64,000 nt of DNA from Helicobacter cetorum (GTDB taxonomy: Bacteria > Campylobacterota > Campylobacteria > Campylobacterales > Helicobacteraceae): contig NZ_FZMR01000015.1 of NCBI RefSeq assembly GCF_900198405.1, positions 24,724-88,723 on the forward strand, read 5' to 3'. This document shows, piece by piece, positions 45,038 through 55,680 of this stretch. The stretch's first letter is position 1. Each line of letters opens with the position of its first letter. Below the pieces are notes generated by a model. It was not told the origin of the DNA. It saw only the letters and a program-made list of their open reading frames with translations, and did no database searches. Both the position numbers and the translations under genes were made by a program.

Positions 45038-48000
45038 TTAGTGTGGTTCTAAAGAAAATTTAGCACGCAAATGCTTCAAGAGTGTTTCTAAAATGTCGTT
45101 ATCATCTTTACTTGGGGCTTTTAGGCTCTCTTTATTTTCATCGCTATAAACAATGGTGATGTTTTGATTGAAATTAGAAAGCTTAAGAATGCCAAGCTTA
45201 TTAGCCAAAATTTTAAGCATAATGATTTGTAAAAATTGCTCGCTCAAATCATCTATTTTGCCAAATCTATCTTCTATTTCTTCATGGATTTGTCCCACTT
45301 CATCTAAATTTTCACACAAGCTCAAACGCCGATACAAATCTAATCTCAAGCTATCACTTGCGACTAACTCAGGGTTAATAAACCCACTCACGCTTAATTG
45401 AATCTCTACGCTTTTTTCAAGTCTTTTCTTCCCACCACTGAGTTCATAAATCGCATCTTCAAGCATACGAGTATAAAGCGAATATCCGATATTTTTAATA
45501 TGCCCGCTTTGGTCTTGCCCAAGCAAGTTTCCACCCCCCCTAATTTCTAGGTCATGATAAGCGATACTCTCCCCACTGCCTAAATACGAATTTTTTTCTA
45601 AGGCGAGTAAGCGTTTTAAGGCTTGTTCATTAAGACTCTTTTTGTCTTCTATGAGAAAATAACAAAAACCTTCTTTTTTGCCCCTACCCACACGCCCCCT
45701 TAATTGATGTAAATCCGCTAGTCCAAAATTCTGTGCGTTATCTATAATAATCGTGTTAGCATTAGGTAAATGGATACCTGACTCTACAATAGAAGTGCAA
45801 AGTAGCATGTGATAGCTCCCCTTAGCAAACTCTAGCATAATTTCTTCACTCTCATTAGCACTGATTTGTGAATGCAAAATGGCAATCTTAAGTTTAGGGA
45901 TTAAATCTTCTATCTCAGTTTTTACTTTTAAAATGCTAGCAATGTGGTTATGGATATAAAAAATCTGTCCGTTACGGCGTAATTCTCTGTGGATGATTTC
46001 TTTCAATAATTCAGGACTTTTTTCCTTTAAGAAAGTGCGGCTAGGCTGTCTGTCTATGGGTGGGGTTTTTAAAGAGCTAATGCCCTTAATTTGAGAGAGT
46101 GCCATATTTAGAGTGCGAGGAATGGGTGTAGCTGACATGCTTAAAAAATGCACATCTTTACTCATCTCTTTTAAGGCTTCTTTTTGTTTCACTCCAAATT
46201 TATGCTCTTCATCTACTACCATTAGACCCAAATTTTTAAACTTCGCACCTAAAATGGCATGCGTGCCTATAAGAACATCAACTAGCCCTAATTCTACAGC
46301 CTTTAAAAGCTTGTTTTTCTCGCCTGTTTTAACATACCTATCCAAACGAGCCACTTTGATGCCAAAATTTTCAAAACGCCTTCTTAAGGTTTCAAAATGC
46401 TGGTGAGATAGTAATGTGGTAGGCACCACTAACGCACTTTGAAAGCCATTTAAAAACGCACAAAAAATAGCATGCATAGCCACTTCGGTTTTTCCAAAAC
46501 CCACATCGCCACTGAGTAACCTATCCATCACTTTATTAGAGCTTAAATCTTTTGAAATTTCAGCAATAGCTTTTTCTTGGTCACTTGTATATTCAAAACC
46601 TGAATGCGATTTAAAGATTTCTAGCTCCGCCAAATGAGTGTCCATCTTTTTGCCTAACACCAAATTACGCTCAGCGGCTAATTCTATAATTTTACTAGCG
46701 ATTTCTAAAAGCTTACTTCTTACTTTAGACTTTAATTTAGCAAAGCTCCCCTTACCCAGCCTATCCATAACAGGAACACTATCGCTTTGTGCGACATAGC
46801 GAGCAATTGCGTGCAAGTTTTCAACCGGCAAGAGTAGTTTGTCTTCTCCAAAATAGGCGATTTCTAAAAAATCTCTTGTGCTTCCTAAAATGCTGTGTTG
46901 GACTAATTTAGAAAATACCCCTACCCCATAATCTTCATGCACCACCCATTCGCCCACATTCAATTCATTCAAGGCAAGCTTGGATTTTTTATGCTTTTTT
47001 TTCCTTTCAAAAGAATTAAGCGAAATAAAAATCTCGCTAGGGGTTTTAAAGTTTAAAACAAATGGGGCGATTACGCACTCAATCGCACCTGTTTCAATTG
47101 CACTTAGCGTATTATCTAAAATCGTTTTATTAGGGGCTAGAAGCGTGATTTTATGGTGTGAATTAAGAGCAATAAAGCTTTCTGTTGCTGTTGTATGGAC
47201 TTCTAAATCTTCATAGCCCTGCAAGGCTTCTAAAACCTTTAAAGGTTTAAAACGCTTTAAATCTAATTCTTCTAAACTCGCTAATTCTTTAATCTCTTCT
47301 AAAGCCTTAGGACTTATGATGCTTTTATAAGCACTCAATAAATCTTGTGCCTTTTCTTCTAAAAACCATAAACCAAAACTAGCTAAATCTTTAGAAAAGC
47401 CATTCATTTGGCTTTGTTCTACTTTTGTTTGTAAAACCTTATAAGATTTTTCATCTAAACTAAAAAGCGTTGGAGTAATTTCAATTTCTAATAAATCTTC
47501 TTTAACGCTCATTTGAGTAATGGGGTCAAATTCCTTAATGCTCTCACACTCTGTGTCAAAAAAACTCAAGCGATACGCCTTAGAGTTAGGTACATAAATA
47601 TCTACAATATCCCCCCTAAAGCTTGCTTCGCCCTCCACTTCTACCAAGTCTAAAATTTCATAGCCATAATAAAAGAGCTTATCTTTTAAATCTTTAAGGT
47701 TATAATTTTCTAAAAGAGTGATTTTAAAACTTTTTAAAAGTTCTTTTTTGGGTAAGGGGTGTAATAAAGCAGAAATAGGGGCGATAATCATAGCCTCTTG
47801 TTTGTTTTCTAAGGCTTGATAAAACTCTCTCAAAGCTCCTAAAAGAGATAAAAATTCTTCAAAAAATGAACGCAAATCATCATTTTTTTTGGCTCTAAAT
47901 TCAGGAAAAAGAACTGCTTTTATACTTGGCTTAAAATAACTTATAACTTCCTTAGCAAGCTTTGCTTCCTTAAAATCCTTGCAAGCTAATATTTGATAAT

Positions 48001-48043
48001 CAAAGCCTTTGTTTAAGGCTCTATAAAGGCTAGATTGAATCAT
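45038..48043 (-). CDS. mfd: transcription-repair coupling factor
   Basis: Removes stalled RNA polymerase and recruits UvrA. The order is: an N-terminal UvrB-like part, the RNA polymerase interaction domain near residue 365 (LNVGEWVVHEDYGVG), Walker A GDVGFGKTE near 515, the DEEH box in VVDEEHKFGV near 613, and helicase motifs SATPIPRTL and HQLRGRVGRG. The 1001 residues are slightly short against E. coli but usual for Helicobacter. It corresponds to HP1541. It starts three bases after ccmA ends. Confidence 0.96.
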   Translation of the reverse strand: MIQSSLYRALNKGFDYQILACKDFKEAKLAKEVISYFKPSIKAVLFPEFRAKKNDDLRSFFEEFLSLLGALREFYQALENKQEAMIIAPISALLHPLPKKELLKSFKITLLENYNLKDLKDKLFYYGYEILDLVEVEGEASFRGDIVDIYVPNSKAYRLSFFDTECESIKEFDPITQMSVKEDLLEIEITPTLFSLDEKSYKVLQTKVEQSQMNGFSKDLASFGLWFLEEKAQDLLSAYKSIISPKALEEIKELASLEELDLKRFKPLKVLEALQGYEDLEVHTTATESFIALNSHHKITLLAPNKTILDNTLSAIETGAIECVIAPFVLNFKTPSEIFISLNSFERKKKHKKSKLALNELNVGEWVVHEDYGVGVFSKLVQHSILGSTRDFLEIAYFGEDKLLLPVENLHAIARYVAQSDSVPVMDRLGKGSFAKLKSKVRSKLLEIASKIIELAAERNLVLGKKMDTHLAELEIFKSHSGFEYTSDQEKAIAEISKDLSSNKVMDRLLSGDVGFGKTEVAMHAIFCAFLNGFQSALVVPTTLLSHQHFETLRRRFENFGIKVARLDRYVKTGEKNKLLKAVELGLVDVLIGTHAILGAKFKNLGLMVVDEEHKFGVKQKEALKEMSKDVHFLSMSATPIPRTLNMALSQIKGISSLKTPPIDRQPSRTFLKEKSPELLKEIIHRELRRNGQIFYIHNHIASILKVKTEIEDLIPKLKIAILHSQISANESEEIMLEFAKGSYHMLLCTSIVESGIHLPNANTIIIDNAQNFGLADLHQLRGRVGRGKKEGFCYFLIEDKKSLNEQALKRLLALEKNSYLGSGESIAYHDLEIRGGGNLLGQDQSGHIKNIGYSLYTRMLEDAIYELSGGKKRLEKSVEIQLSVSGFINPELVASDSLRLDLYRRLSLCENLDEVGQIHEEIEDRFGKIDDLSEQFLQIIMLKILANKLGILKLSNFNQNITIVYSDENKESLKAPSKDDNDILETLLKHLRAKFSLEPH

Positions 48044-48046
48044 TTC

Positions 48047-48457
48047 CTATTTATTTTCAATTTTCTTTTCTTGCTCATTAATTAACAATTTACCCCCTTG
48101 AATACCCTTAGGACGACTCTCTCCAATCAAAATCCCTTTTCTTTCAATCACAAGCTCTTGACTAGAAACCTTACCATCAAGGCGTCCTAAAGGCATGATT
48201 TCTACCACTTCAGCTTCCACCATACCATTAAACTTGCCGCTTACCACTAGCTTATTAGCAAAAATCTCACCCACTACCGAGCCAGTTTGTCCGATAACCA
48301 CCGTGCTTTTAGAATGCACACTCCCCTCTAACTCACCATCTATATGCAAATGACAATTGAGATGAAACTCACCCTTTATTTTAGTGCCTTGAGCGATAAT
48401 AGTCGCTGGTCCTGTTTTTGCATTAACCGATTTATTATTGTTATCAAAGATTGCCAT
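48047..48457 (-). CDS. ccmA: bactofilin CcmA, cell-shape cytoskeletal protein
   Basis: A 136-residue bactofilin: a central beta-helix with repeated short strands (TIIAQGTKIKGEFHLNC, HIDGELEGSV, TVVIGQTGSVVGEI and so on) flanked by short polar tails. In H. pylori CcmA with Csd proteins is required for helical cell shape. AAAGGAG ends six bases before the ATG, which supports this start inside the csd1 gene. It overlaps the csd1 3' end by 82 bases in another frame. Confidence 0.95.
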   Translation of the reverse strand: MAIFDNNNKSVNAKTGPATIIAQGTKIKGEFHLNCHLHIDGELEGSVHSKSTVVIGQTGSVVGEIFANKLVVSGKFNGMVEAEVVEIMPLGRLDGKVSSQELVIERKGILIGESRPKGIQGGKLLINEQEKKIENK

Positions 48458-49311
48458 CTAATGCTCCTTTCTTTATTAAAGATTTCTTCAAAGTCTTTCA
48501 TGTTCCATTTGGTGAAATTCATGGGATTTATGGGCTGGTTTAAGAAACGCACTTCATAATGCAAATGCGGTCCTGTGCTCATTCCTGTGTTACCACTATA
48601 TCCAATAATCTGCCCTTTTTTGACAAACTCGCCTGTTTTTATGACAATTTTATTCAAATGGGCATAGTAGGTTTTAAAACCAAAAGGATGAAAGATTTTA
48701 ATTAAATTTCCATAACCCCCATTCCACCCCATATTCGCTAGCCCTGCCACCCCACTCGCACTTGCATATACAGGAGTATTAATGGCGGTGCTTAAATCAA
48801 GGCCGGTATGATTATGCAATACATGCAAAATAGGATGGACTCTTTTGCTAAAGGCTGCTGAGACACGCCGATAAGACTCTAAAGGATAATCATTAGGAAT
48901 CAGTCGCATGATAAAGCTTTTTTGCAAACCGGTAATTCCAGCTACATTTAAACGGCTAGAAAAACTACTTTCTTCTTTTTCTTCAGGCTTACTCACTCCC
49001 ACCACTTCTTCTAAATCATTAATGCGCTCACCCGAGAGCTGCAAATCTTCTAAAAATTCATCCATTTTTAAAGAAAGCTTTTCGTTAGTTTGTTTTTTTT
49101 TCTCAAATTCTTCCGTAATTAAGGCATGCTGTTTATCAATATTTCTAATCTCTTTGTCTAGGACTAATAACGAAGTGCCTAAGAATAACAAAGAGCCCAC
49201 AATACTCAAAAGCACATACAAACAAATTTGACGAAATAGTATATGCACATTGATATAACGACTTCCCTTAGAGTCTGTAATCATTACAATCAAGCGTCTG
49301 TCTAAAAACAC
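48376..49311 (-). CDS. csd1: M23 peptidoglycan endopeptidase Csd1
   Basis: An inner-membrane-anchored enzyme (helix about 27-50), then a coiled coil (55-105) and a LytM/M23 domain. The zinc ligands are intact: HTGLD near 177 and HLHYEV near 258. In H. pylori Csd1 cuts D,D-crosslinks and is needed for helical shape. The frame starts at GTG with AGGGG upstream; an ATG nine codons in lacks such a site. The last 82 bases also encode the start of ccmA. It corresponds to HP1543. Confidence 0.94.
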   Translation of the reverse strand: MFLDRRLIVMITDSKGSRYINVHILFRQICLYVLLSIVGSLLFLGTSLLVLDKEIRNIDKQHALITEEFEKKKQTNEKLSLKMDEFLEDLQLSGERINDLEEVVGVSKPEEKEESSFSSRLNVAGITGLQKSFIMRLIPNDYPLESYRRVSAAFSKRVHPILHVLHNHTGLDLSTAINTPVYASASGVAGLANMGWNGGYGNLIKIFHPFGFKTYYAHLNKIVIKTGEFVKKGQIIGYSGNTGMSTGPHLHYEVRFLNQPINPMNFTKWNMKDFEEIFNKERSIRWQSLITIINRLMQKQDQRLLSLKALK

Positions 49312-49319
49312 AAAAACCC

Positions 49320-50246
49320 CTACTGACCTTTTAATGCGTCTCTATCTACATGCTCTTGAAGCTGGACAATATCTTCTAAAACCCAAAATAAATTCTTCCA
49401 CTCAATAAACTTATTTTCTTCTAGAGCACTTTGAAAATTATCCAAATTCCATGCTAAAAAATTTTCTGCATTCAAAATTTTACCCAAAAATCGCACTTCA
49501 TAATGCAATTTTTCGCCATCACTATTACCACTCTTTCCACTATAACCAATCAATTGCCCTTTTTGAATGAAACTCTTGTAACGCACATTGACATGGTCTA
49601 GGTGTGCGTAAATAGAGCTAAAGCCAAAAGCATGCTCAATACGCACCAAGTTTCCATAGCCCACATTAGAATTAGTCTTAATAAAATCTACAATCCCATC
49701 AGCTGTTGCATAAATAGGAGTGTTTAATGGCACAATAAAATCAAGCCCTGATTCAACACCTTTAATCCTTTTAATCGGATGGTTTCTTTCTTTTGTGGGC
49801 GTGACAGTGTTGTAAGTATTAAGGGGCATACCATTAGGGATAAGCATGAGAGCTAATTTTTTTTGAGCTAAGCTAAGATTTTCTAAATCCACTTTGTCAT
49901 AGAGATGCACCCCCCCATTAGCCCCCCTTTTAACTTCAATCAAGGATTCTAACCCACGAATCTTTTGCCCCACAATAAAGATTTCTTCTCGCTTGTTTTT
50001 AATCTCTTTTTTCAAGGCATAATTTTTTTGATACAAATCTCTAAAATCCCTTAAAACAGCGTTTCTTTCTGCGGTCATCATATCCATTTTAGCAATTAAA
50101 AACCTTAAAAAACCTACACCAAGCCCCACAATCAATAGAATGAGAACAATAGAAATGATGAGATTGCGTTTTAAATTCTTAGAAAAATTAAGCTGCTTAG
50201 AGCCTTGTTCATCAATAATAGTAATCATCAATTTATTTTGCAGCAC
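49320..50246 (-). CDS. csd2: M23-family shape protein Csd2, catalytic residues lost
   Basis: Same architecture as Csd1: an N-terminal helix (about 27-50), a coiled coil and a LytM fold. At the places of the zinc ligands it has VESGLDF instead of HxxxD and EKLHYEV instead of HLHYEV, so two metal-binding His are missing and it is probably a structural partner of Csd1, as proposed for H. pylori. The GTG start overlaps the folC end by 19 bases; an ATG six codons later is possible. It corresponds to HP1544. Confidence 0.92.
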   Translation of the reverse strand: MLQNKLMITIIDEQGSKQLNFSKNLKRNLIISIVLILLIVGLGVGFLRFLIAKMDMMTAERNAVLRDFRDLYQKNYALKKEIKNKREEIFIVGQKIRGLESLIEVKRGANGGVHLYDKVDLENLSLAQKKLALMLIPNGMPLNTYNTVTPTKERNHPIKRIKGVESGLDFIVPLNTPIYATADGIVDFIKTNSNVGYGNLVRIEHAFGFSSIYAHLDHVNVRYKSFIQKGQLIGYSGKSGNSDGEKLHYEVRFLGKILNAENFLAWNLDNFQSALEENKFIEWKNLFWVLEDIVQLQEHVDRDALKGQ

Positions 50247-51418
50247 ACTTCCCCCCTTTGCTTATAGTGTTGATAAAAAGAATTGACTACAAGAAATGAG
50301 CCATACACTAAATAATTTTCATCTTCTCTTAAGCTTTCAAACAAAGCGTATTCTAACTCTAAGCTTTCTAAAATCCCTTTGAGAGTTGCTAATTCTATAA
50401 CCCTTTCTTCAAATAACTCCAAAATCAAAACCTTTTTAATAAAGGGTTTTAAAATCTCTAGCACCTTAAAAGCGTCTTTATCTTTATAGCAATTATAAAT
50501 CAAAGTAATTTTTGACTTAAAAACACGCTTGATTTCTTCTTTTAAGGCTTTCGCACTATGGGGGTTATGCCCTACATCAATTAAGATATTAAGCCTTAAA
50601 AGCTGAGAACGCCCCATTAAATCTAAGGGCTTTAGAGTTTGCAAAATTTCTTGTTTATCTAAGTGATAAGGCATTAAAATCTCAAACGCTTTCAAAGCCA
50701 CTTCTAAATTGATAGCTAAAAAGTTTGCTAAATGATAGCGTTCAATATAAGCTCTCACTTCTTTTGAGATTTCATTTTTAACTAAAATGAGTTGCGCTTG
50801 TTTATCCTTAGCTATCTTTTGAGCCACATTTAAAACAAGCTCAAGTTGTGGAGCCATAACATTAAGGCTACTCATAGCATTGAGTTTGGTAGTTGCGATA
50901 CTTTCTAAACTATCCCCTAAAAATTCCTTATGGTCATAATCAATAGGTGTAAAAATACTCAGAGTTTTTTTTAAAACATTCGTGCTGTCAAATTCCCCCC
51001 CAAGCCCTGCTTCTAAGATTAAAACATCACAATCTTTGGCTAACATTACCGCTAGTAAGGTAGCGTATTCAAAATACGAGCAAGCGTTACTAAAAGCGTG
51101 TTCTTGTAATTTTTGATGAGCATTTTCCAATGTCTTTTCATCAATGATAGAGCCATTCAAATAAAAGCGTTCTTTAAAATCAAAAATATGGGGCGATGTG
51201 AAATGCAACACCTTAAAATGTTGTTGCAATAATAAGAGAGTGAGAAATCTCCCCGTGCTACCCTTGCCATTAGTGCCTACAATATGAATTACTTTTGCTT
51301 TAATCTCAAAAAAAGCGTTTTTAAATTCTTTGTAAATTTGAATGAAAAGCTTGGGGTCAAATTTATGGTATTCTTCGCCCTTTCTCTTTAAAAAATCTTC
51401 TAAGCACCTATTTATCAT
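50228..51418 (-). CDS. folC: folylpolyglutamate synthase / dihydrofolate synthase
   Basis: Adds glutamate to folate. The Mur-ligase-type P-loop VGTNGKGSTGRFL is near residue 44, SPHIFDFKERF near 75 and the ILEAGLGGEFDSTN motif near 132. I chose the ATG at 51418, which has AGGGGAAG at the right distance; an ATG six codons upstream would extend into the lptE end. It corresponds to HP1545. It overlaps both lptE and csd2 by a few bases, so these genes are co-transcribed. Confidence 0.9.
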   Translation of the reverse strand: MINRCLEDFLKRKGEEYHKFDPKLFIQIYKEFKNAFFEIKAKVIHIVGTNGKGSTGRFLTLLLLQQHFKVLHFTSPHIFDFKERFYLNGSIIDEKTLENAHQKLQEHAFSNACSYFEYATLLAVMLAKDCDVLILEAGLGGEFDSTNVLKKTLSIFTPIDYDHKEFLGDSLESIATTKLNAMSSLNVMAPQLELVLNVAQKIAKDKQAQLILVKNEISKEVRAYIERYHLANFLAINLEVALKAFEILMPYHLDKQEILQTLKPLDLMGRSQLLRLNILIDVGHNPHSAKALKEEIKRVFKSKITLIYNCYKDKDAFKVLEILKPFIKKVLILELFEERVIELATLKGILESLELEYALFESLREDENYLVYGSFLVVNSFYQHYKQRGEVCCKIN

Positions 51419-51926
51419 GATTAAACTTCCCCTCATAAGCGATTTGAGCTACAAATTTGGTTAAAGTCTGCTCCACAGCCTGATTGATAGCATAGTAGCG
51501 GTTATTGTAGGTGTTAAGGGGGTCTTGCAAATTCACCGCATAATTGTAGTATCCACTATCTTGAAAGGTCTTTTTGGTGCCTTTTTTATTGTCGTAAGTG
51601 TAGTTTACAGACACGGTTGCACGATAAAAGGTTGTAAAGCCTTCCTTATTTTGTGTGATACTAGTATCGGTTACATTAGTGATTTCTATTATGATGATAG
51701 AATCCGCATCTTTTTCACTTGCTAAGCGGTTTTGAAAGCGTTGCACCACCAAGCGATTCATCAAGTCTTTAAACTCCACAGAGTTTTCAGGGTTAGGCAA
51801 ATTCACAATGAGCTTCACATACACACTATCGCCCAAAGCATTTTGAGCGTAAGTGGCAATGGGCTTATACCCACAGCCCTTTAATACAAACAACAAAATA
51901 AAAAAAAATAAAACCCTAAAAATCAT
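51408..51926 (-). CDS. lptE: LptE-like LPS-assembly lipoprotein
   Basis: A 172-residue protein with a lipobox (VLKGC, Cys18) and the GCGYKP sequence seen just after lipidation in LptE homologues. The mature part has an alpha/beta fold suited to plugging the LptD barrel at the outer membrane. It corresponds to HP1546. It overlaps leuS by four bases, an order conserved widely in proteobacteria, which supports the call. Confidence 0.88.
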   Translation of the reverse strand: MIFRVLFFFILLFVLKGCGYKPIATYAQNALGDSVYVKLIVNLPNPENSVEFKDLMNRLVVQRFQNRLASEKDADSIIIIEITNVTDTSITQNKEGFTTFYRATVSVNYTYDNKKGTKKTFQDSGYYNYAVNLQDPLNTYNNRYYAINQAVEQTLTKFVAQIAYEGKFNHDK

Positions 51927-54346
51927 GCGATAACAAAATTGATAAGCTTGTTAGGCACATAAATTTCTTTTTTAATGCTAGCATTTTCTAAATACTTCTC
52001 TAATTCTTTTTTAGCTAAATCAACCATCTCTTCCTTGCTAGCATTAATATTTACTTTTAATTCTGCACGCCTTTTGCCATTGATAGTTAATGCTAAAGTT
52101 ATCGTATCTTCTATTAAAGCATTCCCATCTATCTCAATGGGTTTAAAATTCTCTCTTTTAAAAAGTTGCTCGCTTAATTCCCATGCAATGTGTGGGATAA
52201 TAGGCTCTAAAACTTGTAATAATACAAAATACCCTTCGCTTAAAACTTTCTCATTAGTTTGTGCATTTAAGGCGTTTAAGGCTTCCATGCAACTTGCAAT
52301 CAAAGTATTAAACGCATAAGTGCTTTCTTCTTTATTAAACAATTCATACGATTTTTTCAAGGCTTCATAGACTTTCTTGCGAGCTAGTTTTTCATTCTCA
52401 TTCAAGCTAATTTCTTTAAACTCAGGCTTAGAAGTCATAGGCTTAATAGTATTTGCTTTATCATACAAGCGTTTAATAAAACGATATGCCCCTTCTAGTG
52501 CACTATCATTCCATTCTAACTCTTTAGCCGGTGGGGCAGCAAAAAGGATAAAGAGTCTAGCCGCATCGGCACCATATTTTTTAAGGATTTCTTTAGGGCT
52601 AACTACATTACCCTTAGACTTACTCATCTTAGCCCCATCTTTTAACACCATGCCTTGTGTAACAAGCTGCTTAAAAGGTTCATTAAAATCTACATAACCT
52701 AAATCTCTTAGAGCCTTAGTAAAAAAGCGAGCGTATAACAAGTGCAAAATCGCATGCTCAATGCCACCGATATAGGTATCCACTTGCATAAAATACTTCA
52801 AATAATCCTTATCAAAAGCTTGGTTTTCACGCTTATCTTTTGGGGTTGTATAGCGTAAAAAATACCAGCTAGATTGAATAAAAGTATCCATAGTATCTGT
52901 TTCTCTTAGAGCGTCGTTTTGACACTTAGGGCATTTAACAAATTTCCAAGTAGCATGTTTTTCCAAAGGATTGCCTTCGCCATCAATAACAATATCTTCA
53001 GGTAAAGTTACAGGCAAACGAGTTTCAGGCACAATCCCACAATTCTTGCAATGAATCATAGGAATGGATGCTCCCCAATACCTTTGGCGGCTCACTCCCC
53101 AATCTTGTAAGCGATAGTTTGTAACTCTTTTGCCTAGATTTTCTTTTTCAAAATAGTCAATAATTTCTTCTCTAGCCACTGAGCTAGAAAGATTACTCCA
53201 AACTCCGCTATCTTTTAAAACTTCTTCTTCAGTGCGCGGTAAATTTTGAGAATTTTGAGTAATGACTTTGATAGGAATATTATAGAGATTAGCAAACTCA
53301 AAATCTCTTTCATCGCATGCTGGCACACCCATTAACGCCCCAGAGCCATAATTGGCTAGAGCAAAATTAGCCACCCAAACAGGAATTTTCTCATTCGTTA
53401 AAGGATGGATGGCATAAATGCCTAAAAACGCCCCTTTTTTCTCTAAAGCTCTTTCTCTTTGATTAGTGTTTAAAATCGCTTTTATGGTCTTTAAAGTCTT
53501 TTCATCAACTTGCTTAATGGCATGCTCTACTAAAGGGTGTTCTGGAGCTATAGCTATATAAGTAACCCCATAAATGGTATCTGCTCTTGTGGTAAAGACT
53601 TCAATTTCTTTAATTTCATTACAAGTTTTTAAACACTCATCAGAGATTTTAAAGCTAAATTGTAATCCGCTAGATTTTCCTATCCAATTTTTTTGCATAA
53701 GCAAGACTTGAGAAGGCCAATGATTTTCTAAACTCTCTAAATCTTTTAACAATTCATCTGCATAATGCGTAATTTTCAAATAATATTGATTGAGTTCTTT
53801 TTGAATGACTTCACTATCACAACGCCAGCACTTCCCATCTATAACTTGCTCATTAGCCAAAACGGTTTTATCATTAGGACACCAATTGAGCATAGCTTTC
53901 TTGCGATAGATGAGTCCTTTTTCCCATAAATCAATGAAAAATTGTTGCTCAAATTTGGTGTAATCAGAATCTGAAGTGGCTAACTCCCTGCTTTTAGCAA
54001 AAGAAAAACCTAGAGCTTCAAACTCTTTTTGCATGTTCTCAATATTTTGATAAGTCCAAGTTTTAGGATGAATGCCATGCTTAATGGCGGCATTTTCAGC
54101 AGGCATGCCAAAAGAATCAAACCCCATAGGGTGTAACACATTGTAGTTATGCAAACGATAATATCGTGCCAAAGCATCGCCAATGGTGTAATTACGCACA
54201 TGCCCCATATGGATTTCTCCACTAGGATAAGGCAACATGCTTAAAATGTATTTTTTAGGGAGATTAAAACTATCCTTAGGCTCAAAACTCTCATTTTGTT
54301 GCCAAAATTCTTGCCATTTCTTTTCTATACTTACAAAATCCATCAC
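51923..54346 (-). CDS. leuS: leucyl-tRNA synthetase
   Basis: A class I synthetase. The HIGH box appears as HMGH near residue 46 ([17 protein letters not shown]), the editing domain includes the Thr-rich [10 protein letters not shown] near 250, and the KMSKS box is intact ([12 protein letters not shown] near 576). The zinc-binding cysteines CKNCG and CPKCQ are visible near 430-475. The 807-residue length is normal. It corresponds to HP1547. Confidence 0.97.
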   Translation of the reverse strand: MMDFVSIEKKWQEFWQQNESFEPKDSFNLPKKYILSMLPYPSGEIHMGHVRNYTIGDALARYYRLHNYNVLHPMGFDSFGMPAENAAIKHGIHPKTWTYQNIENMQKEFEALGFSFAKSRELATSDSDYTKFEQQFFIDLWEKGLIYRKKAMLNWCPNDKTVLANEQVIDGKCWRCDSEVIQKELNQYYLKITHYADELLKDLESLENHWPSQVLLMQKNWIGKSSGLQFSFKISDECLKTCNEIKEIEVFTTRADTIYGVTYIAIAPEHPLVEHAIKQVDEKTLKTIKAILNTNQRERALEKKGAFLGIYAIHPLTNEKIPVWVANFALANYGSGALMGVPACDERDFEFANLYNIPIKVITQNSQNLPRTEEEVLKDSGVWSNLSSSVAREEIIDYFEKENLGKRVTNYRLQDWGVSRQRYWGASIPMIHCKNCGIVPETRLPVTLPEDIVIDGEGNPLEKHATWKFVKCPKCQNDALRETDTMDTFIQSSWYFLRYTTPKDKRENQAFDKDYLKYFMQVDTYIGGIEHAILHLLYARFFTKALRDLGYVDFNEPFKQLVTQGMVLKDGAKMSKSKGNVVSPKEILKKYGADAARLFILFAAPPAKELEWNDSALEGAYRFIKRLYDKANTIKPMTSKPEFKEISLNENEKLARKKVYEALKKSYELFNKEESTYAFNTLIASCMEALNALNAQTNEKVLSEGYFVLLQVLEPIIPHIAWELSEQLFKRENFKPIEIDGNALIEDTITLALTINGKRRAELKVNINASKEEMVDLAKKELEKYLENASIKKEIYVPNKLINFVIA

Positions 54347-54352
54347 TATCCC

Positions 54353-54691
54353 TTAATCTGTTTCGCTTGTTACAACACTTTCTATCAATAAAAACACTAA
54401 GCAAAAAGCATTGCTAATCAAAGCCCCAATCATGAGCATGTAAGCTAACGCTAAATTATTTAAAATCTGTAAAAAAACAAATGCCGGTATCAGATGCAAT
54501 ATGGTTGCTAAAGAACTAGCTAATAACTCTGAAGCAAAACGCTTGCATACCCCAATTTTAAGCGTGGTAGAAATGAGATTTAAAGCTAATGCCACAAATA
54601 ACACAACGATATTTGGCTCATACAAAAAACCTGCAATCGTCGTTAAAGAAATAAGACTGAATAATACATGAATAACCCGACCCCAATCCAT
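54353..54691 (-). CDS. DUF6394 family small membrane protein (HP1548 type)
   Basis: A 112-residue protein with three or four hydrophobic helices (about 8-28, 30-45, 60-80 and 82-105). Restricted to Campylobacterota as far as I know; no function known. It sits between secF (9 bases) and leuS (6 bases) in one transcription unit. Confidence 0.8.
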   Translation of the reverse strand: MDWGRVIHVLFSLISLTTIAGFLYEPNIVVLFVALALNLISTTLKIGVCKRFASELLASSLATILHLIPAFVFLQILNNLALAYMLMIGALISNAFCLVFLLIESVVTSETD

Positions 54692-54700
54692 AGAAACTCC

Positions 54701-55672
54701 TTAAACTTGACCGCCTTCATACAAACGACGCATTTTTTCTTTCTCTTGAGCTTTTTTGACTTTTCTAGTCTCATTCTCATAATATTTATCCATATCAAAG
54801 CCCAATAACAACGCCACTTTAGGTGCAATAAACATAGAGCTATAAGTCCCCACAATCGTGCCTATTAGCATCGGTAATGAAAAGCCAATAATAATCTTGC
54901 TCCCAAACACGCATAAAATCAACACGACAAAAAACACGGTTAAAGAAGTTAGAAGCGTGCGAGTGAGCGTACTAGAAATAGCTTCATCAATAGCTTGAGT
55001 GGCATCTTTAGATTTTTTAGCTAACATCTCTTCTCTAATCCTATCAAAGATAATAATCGTATCGTTGATAGAATACCCAATCAAAGTGAGTAAAGCAGCA
55101 ATCACTTCTAAATTCATATCAATTTTAAATAGTATCACCGAACTAGCTACAATAACAACATCATGCAACAACGCTACAACACTAGCAAGTGCGAAACGCC
55201 ATTCATAGCGAAAACTCACATAAACCATAATCGCTATCAAAGCTAAAATCAGCGACAAGATTCCCTTTTCTTTCAGCTCACTTCCCACTCTAGGACCCAC
55301 GGTGTCAAATTTACGGATTTCAAAATCGCCACTAGGTTTTAGAATGTTAGCCACCATAGCGTTTAAGTCTTCGTTTTCAGCTGTTTCTATAAAAGGAAAT
55401 TTGATTAGAATCTCTTCTTTAGAACCAAACTCACTCACTTGAACACCCTTAAAGCGAGTTTCTTTTTCAAAAAGTTCACGCACTTCTTTAATAGGGGCAT
55501 TTTGAGCATAACGCACCTGCACCACACTCCCTCCGGCAAAATCAATCCCTAAAGAAAACCCTTTAAAAAACAAAAGCCCTAATGCCATAAGCACTAAAAT
55601 AGCCGAAAGAATAACCCCATAATTAGAATAACGCATAAAGCTTAAGATTTTAGTTTGCTTAAATAGTTCCAT
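54701..55672 (-). CDS. secF: protein-export membrane protein SecF
   Basis: Works with SecD to pull secreted proteins out of the SecYEG channel using proton flow. A first helix (about 16-36) is followed by FKGFSLGIDFAGGSVVQVRY, a periplasmic domain, and five helices with GPRVGSELKEKGILS near 127 and the LIGYSINDTIIIFDRIRE motif near 198. The 323-residue length is normal. It lies 8 bases after secD. Confidence 0.96.
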   Translation of the reverse strand: MELFKQTKILSFMRYSNYGVILSAILVLMALGLLFFKGFSLGIDFAGGSVVQVRYAQNAPIKEVRELFEKETRFKGVQVSEFGSKEEILIKFPFIETAENEDLNAMVANILKPSGDFEIRKFDTVGPRVGSELKEKGILSLILALIAIMVYVSFRYEWRFALASVVALLHDVVIVASSVILFKIDMNLEVIAALLTLIGYSINDTIIIFDRIREEMLAKKSKDATQAIDEAISSTLTRTLLTSLTVFFVVLILCVFGSKIIIGFSLPMLIGTIVGTYSSMFIAPKVALLLGFDMDKYYENETRKVKKAQEKEKMRRLYEGGQV

Positions 55673-55680
55673 TAAATCTC

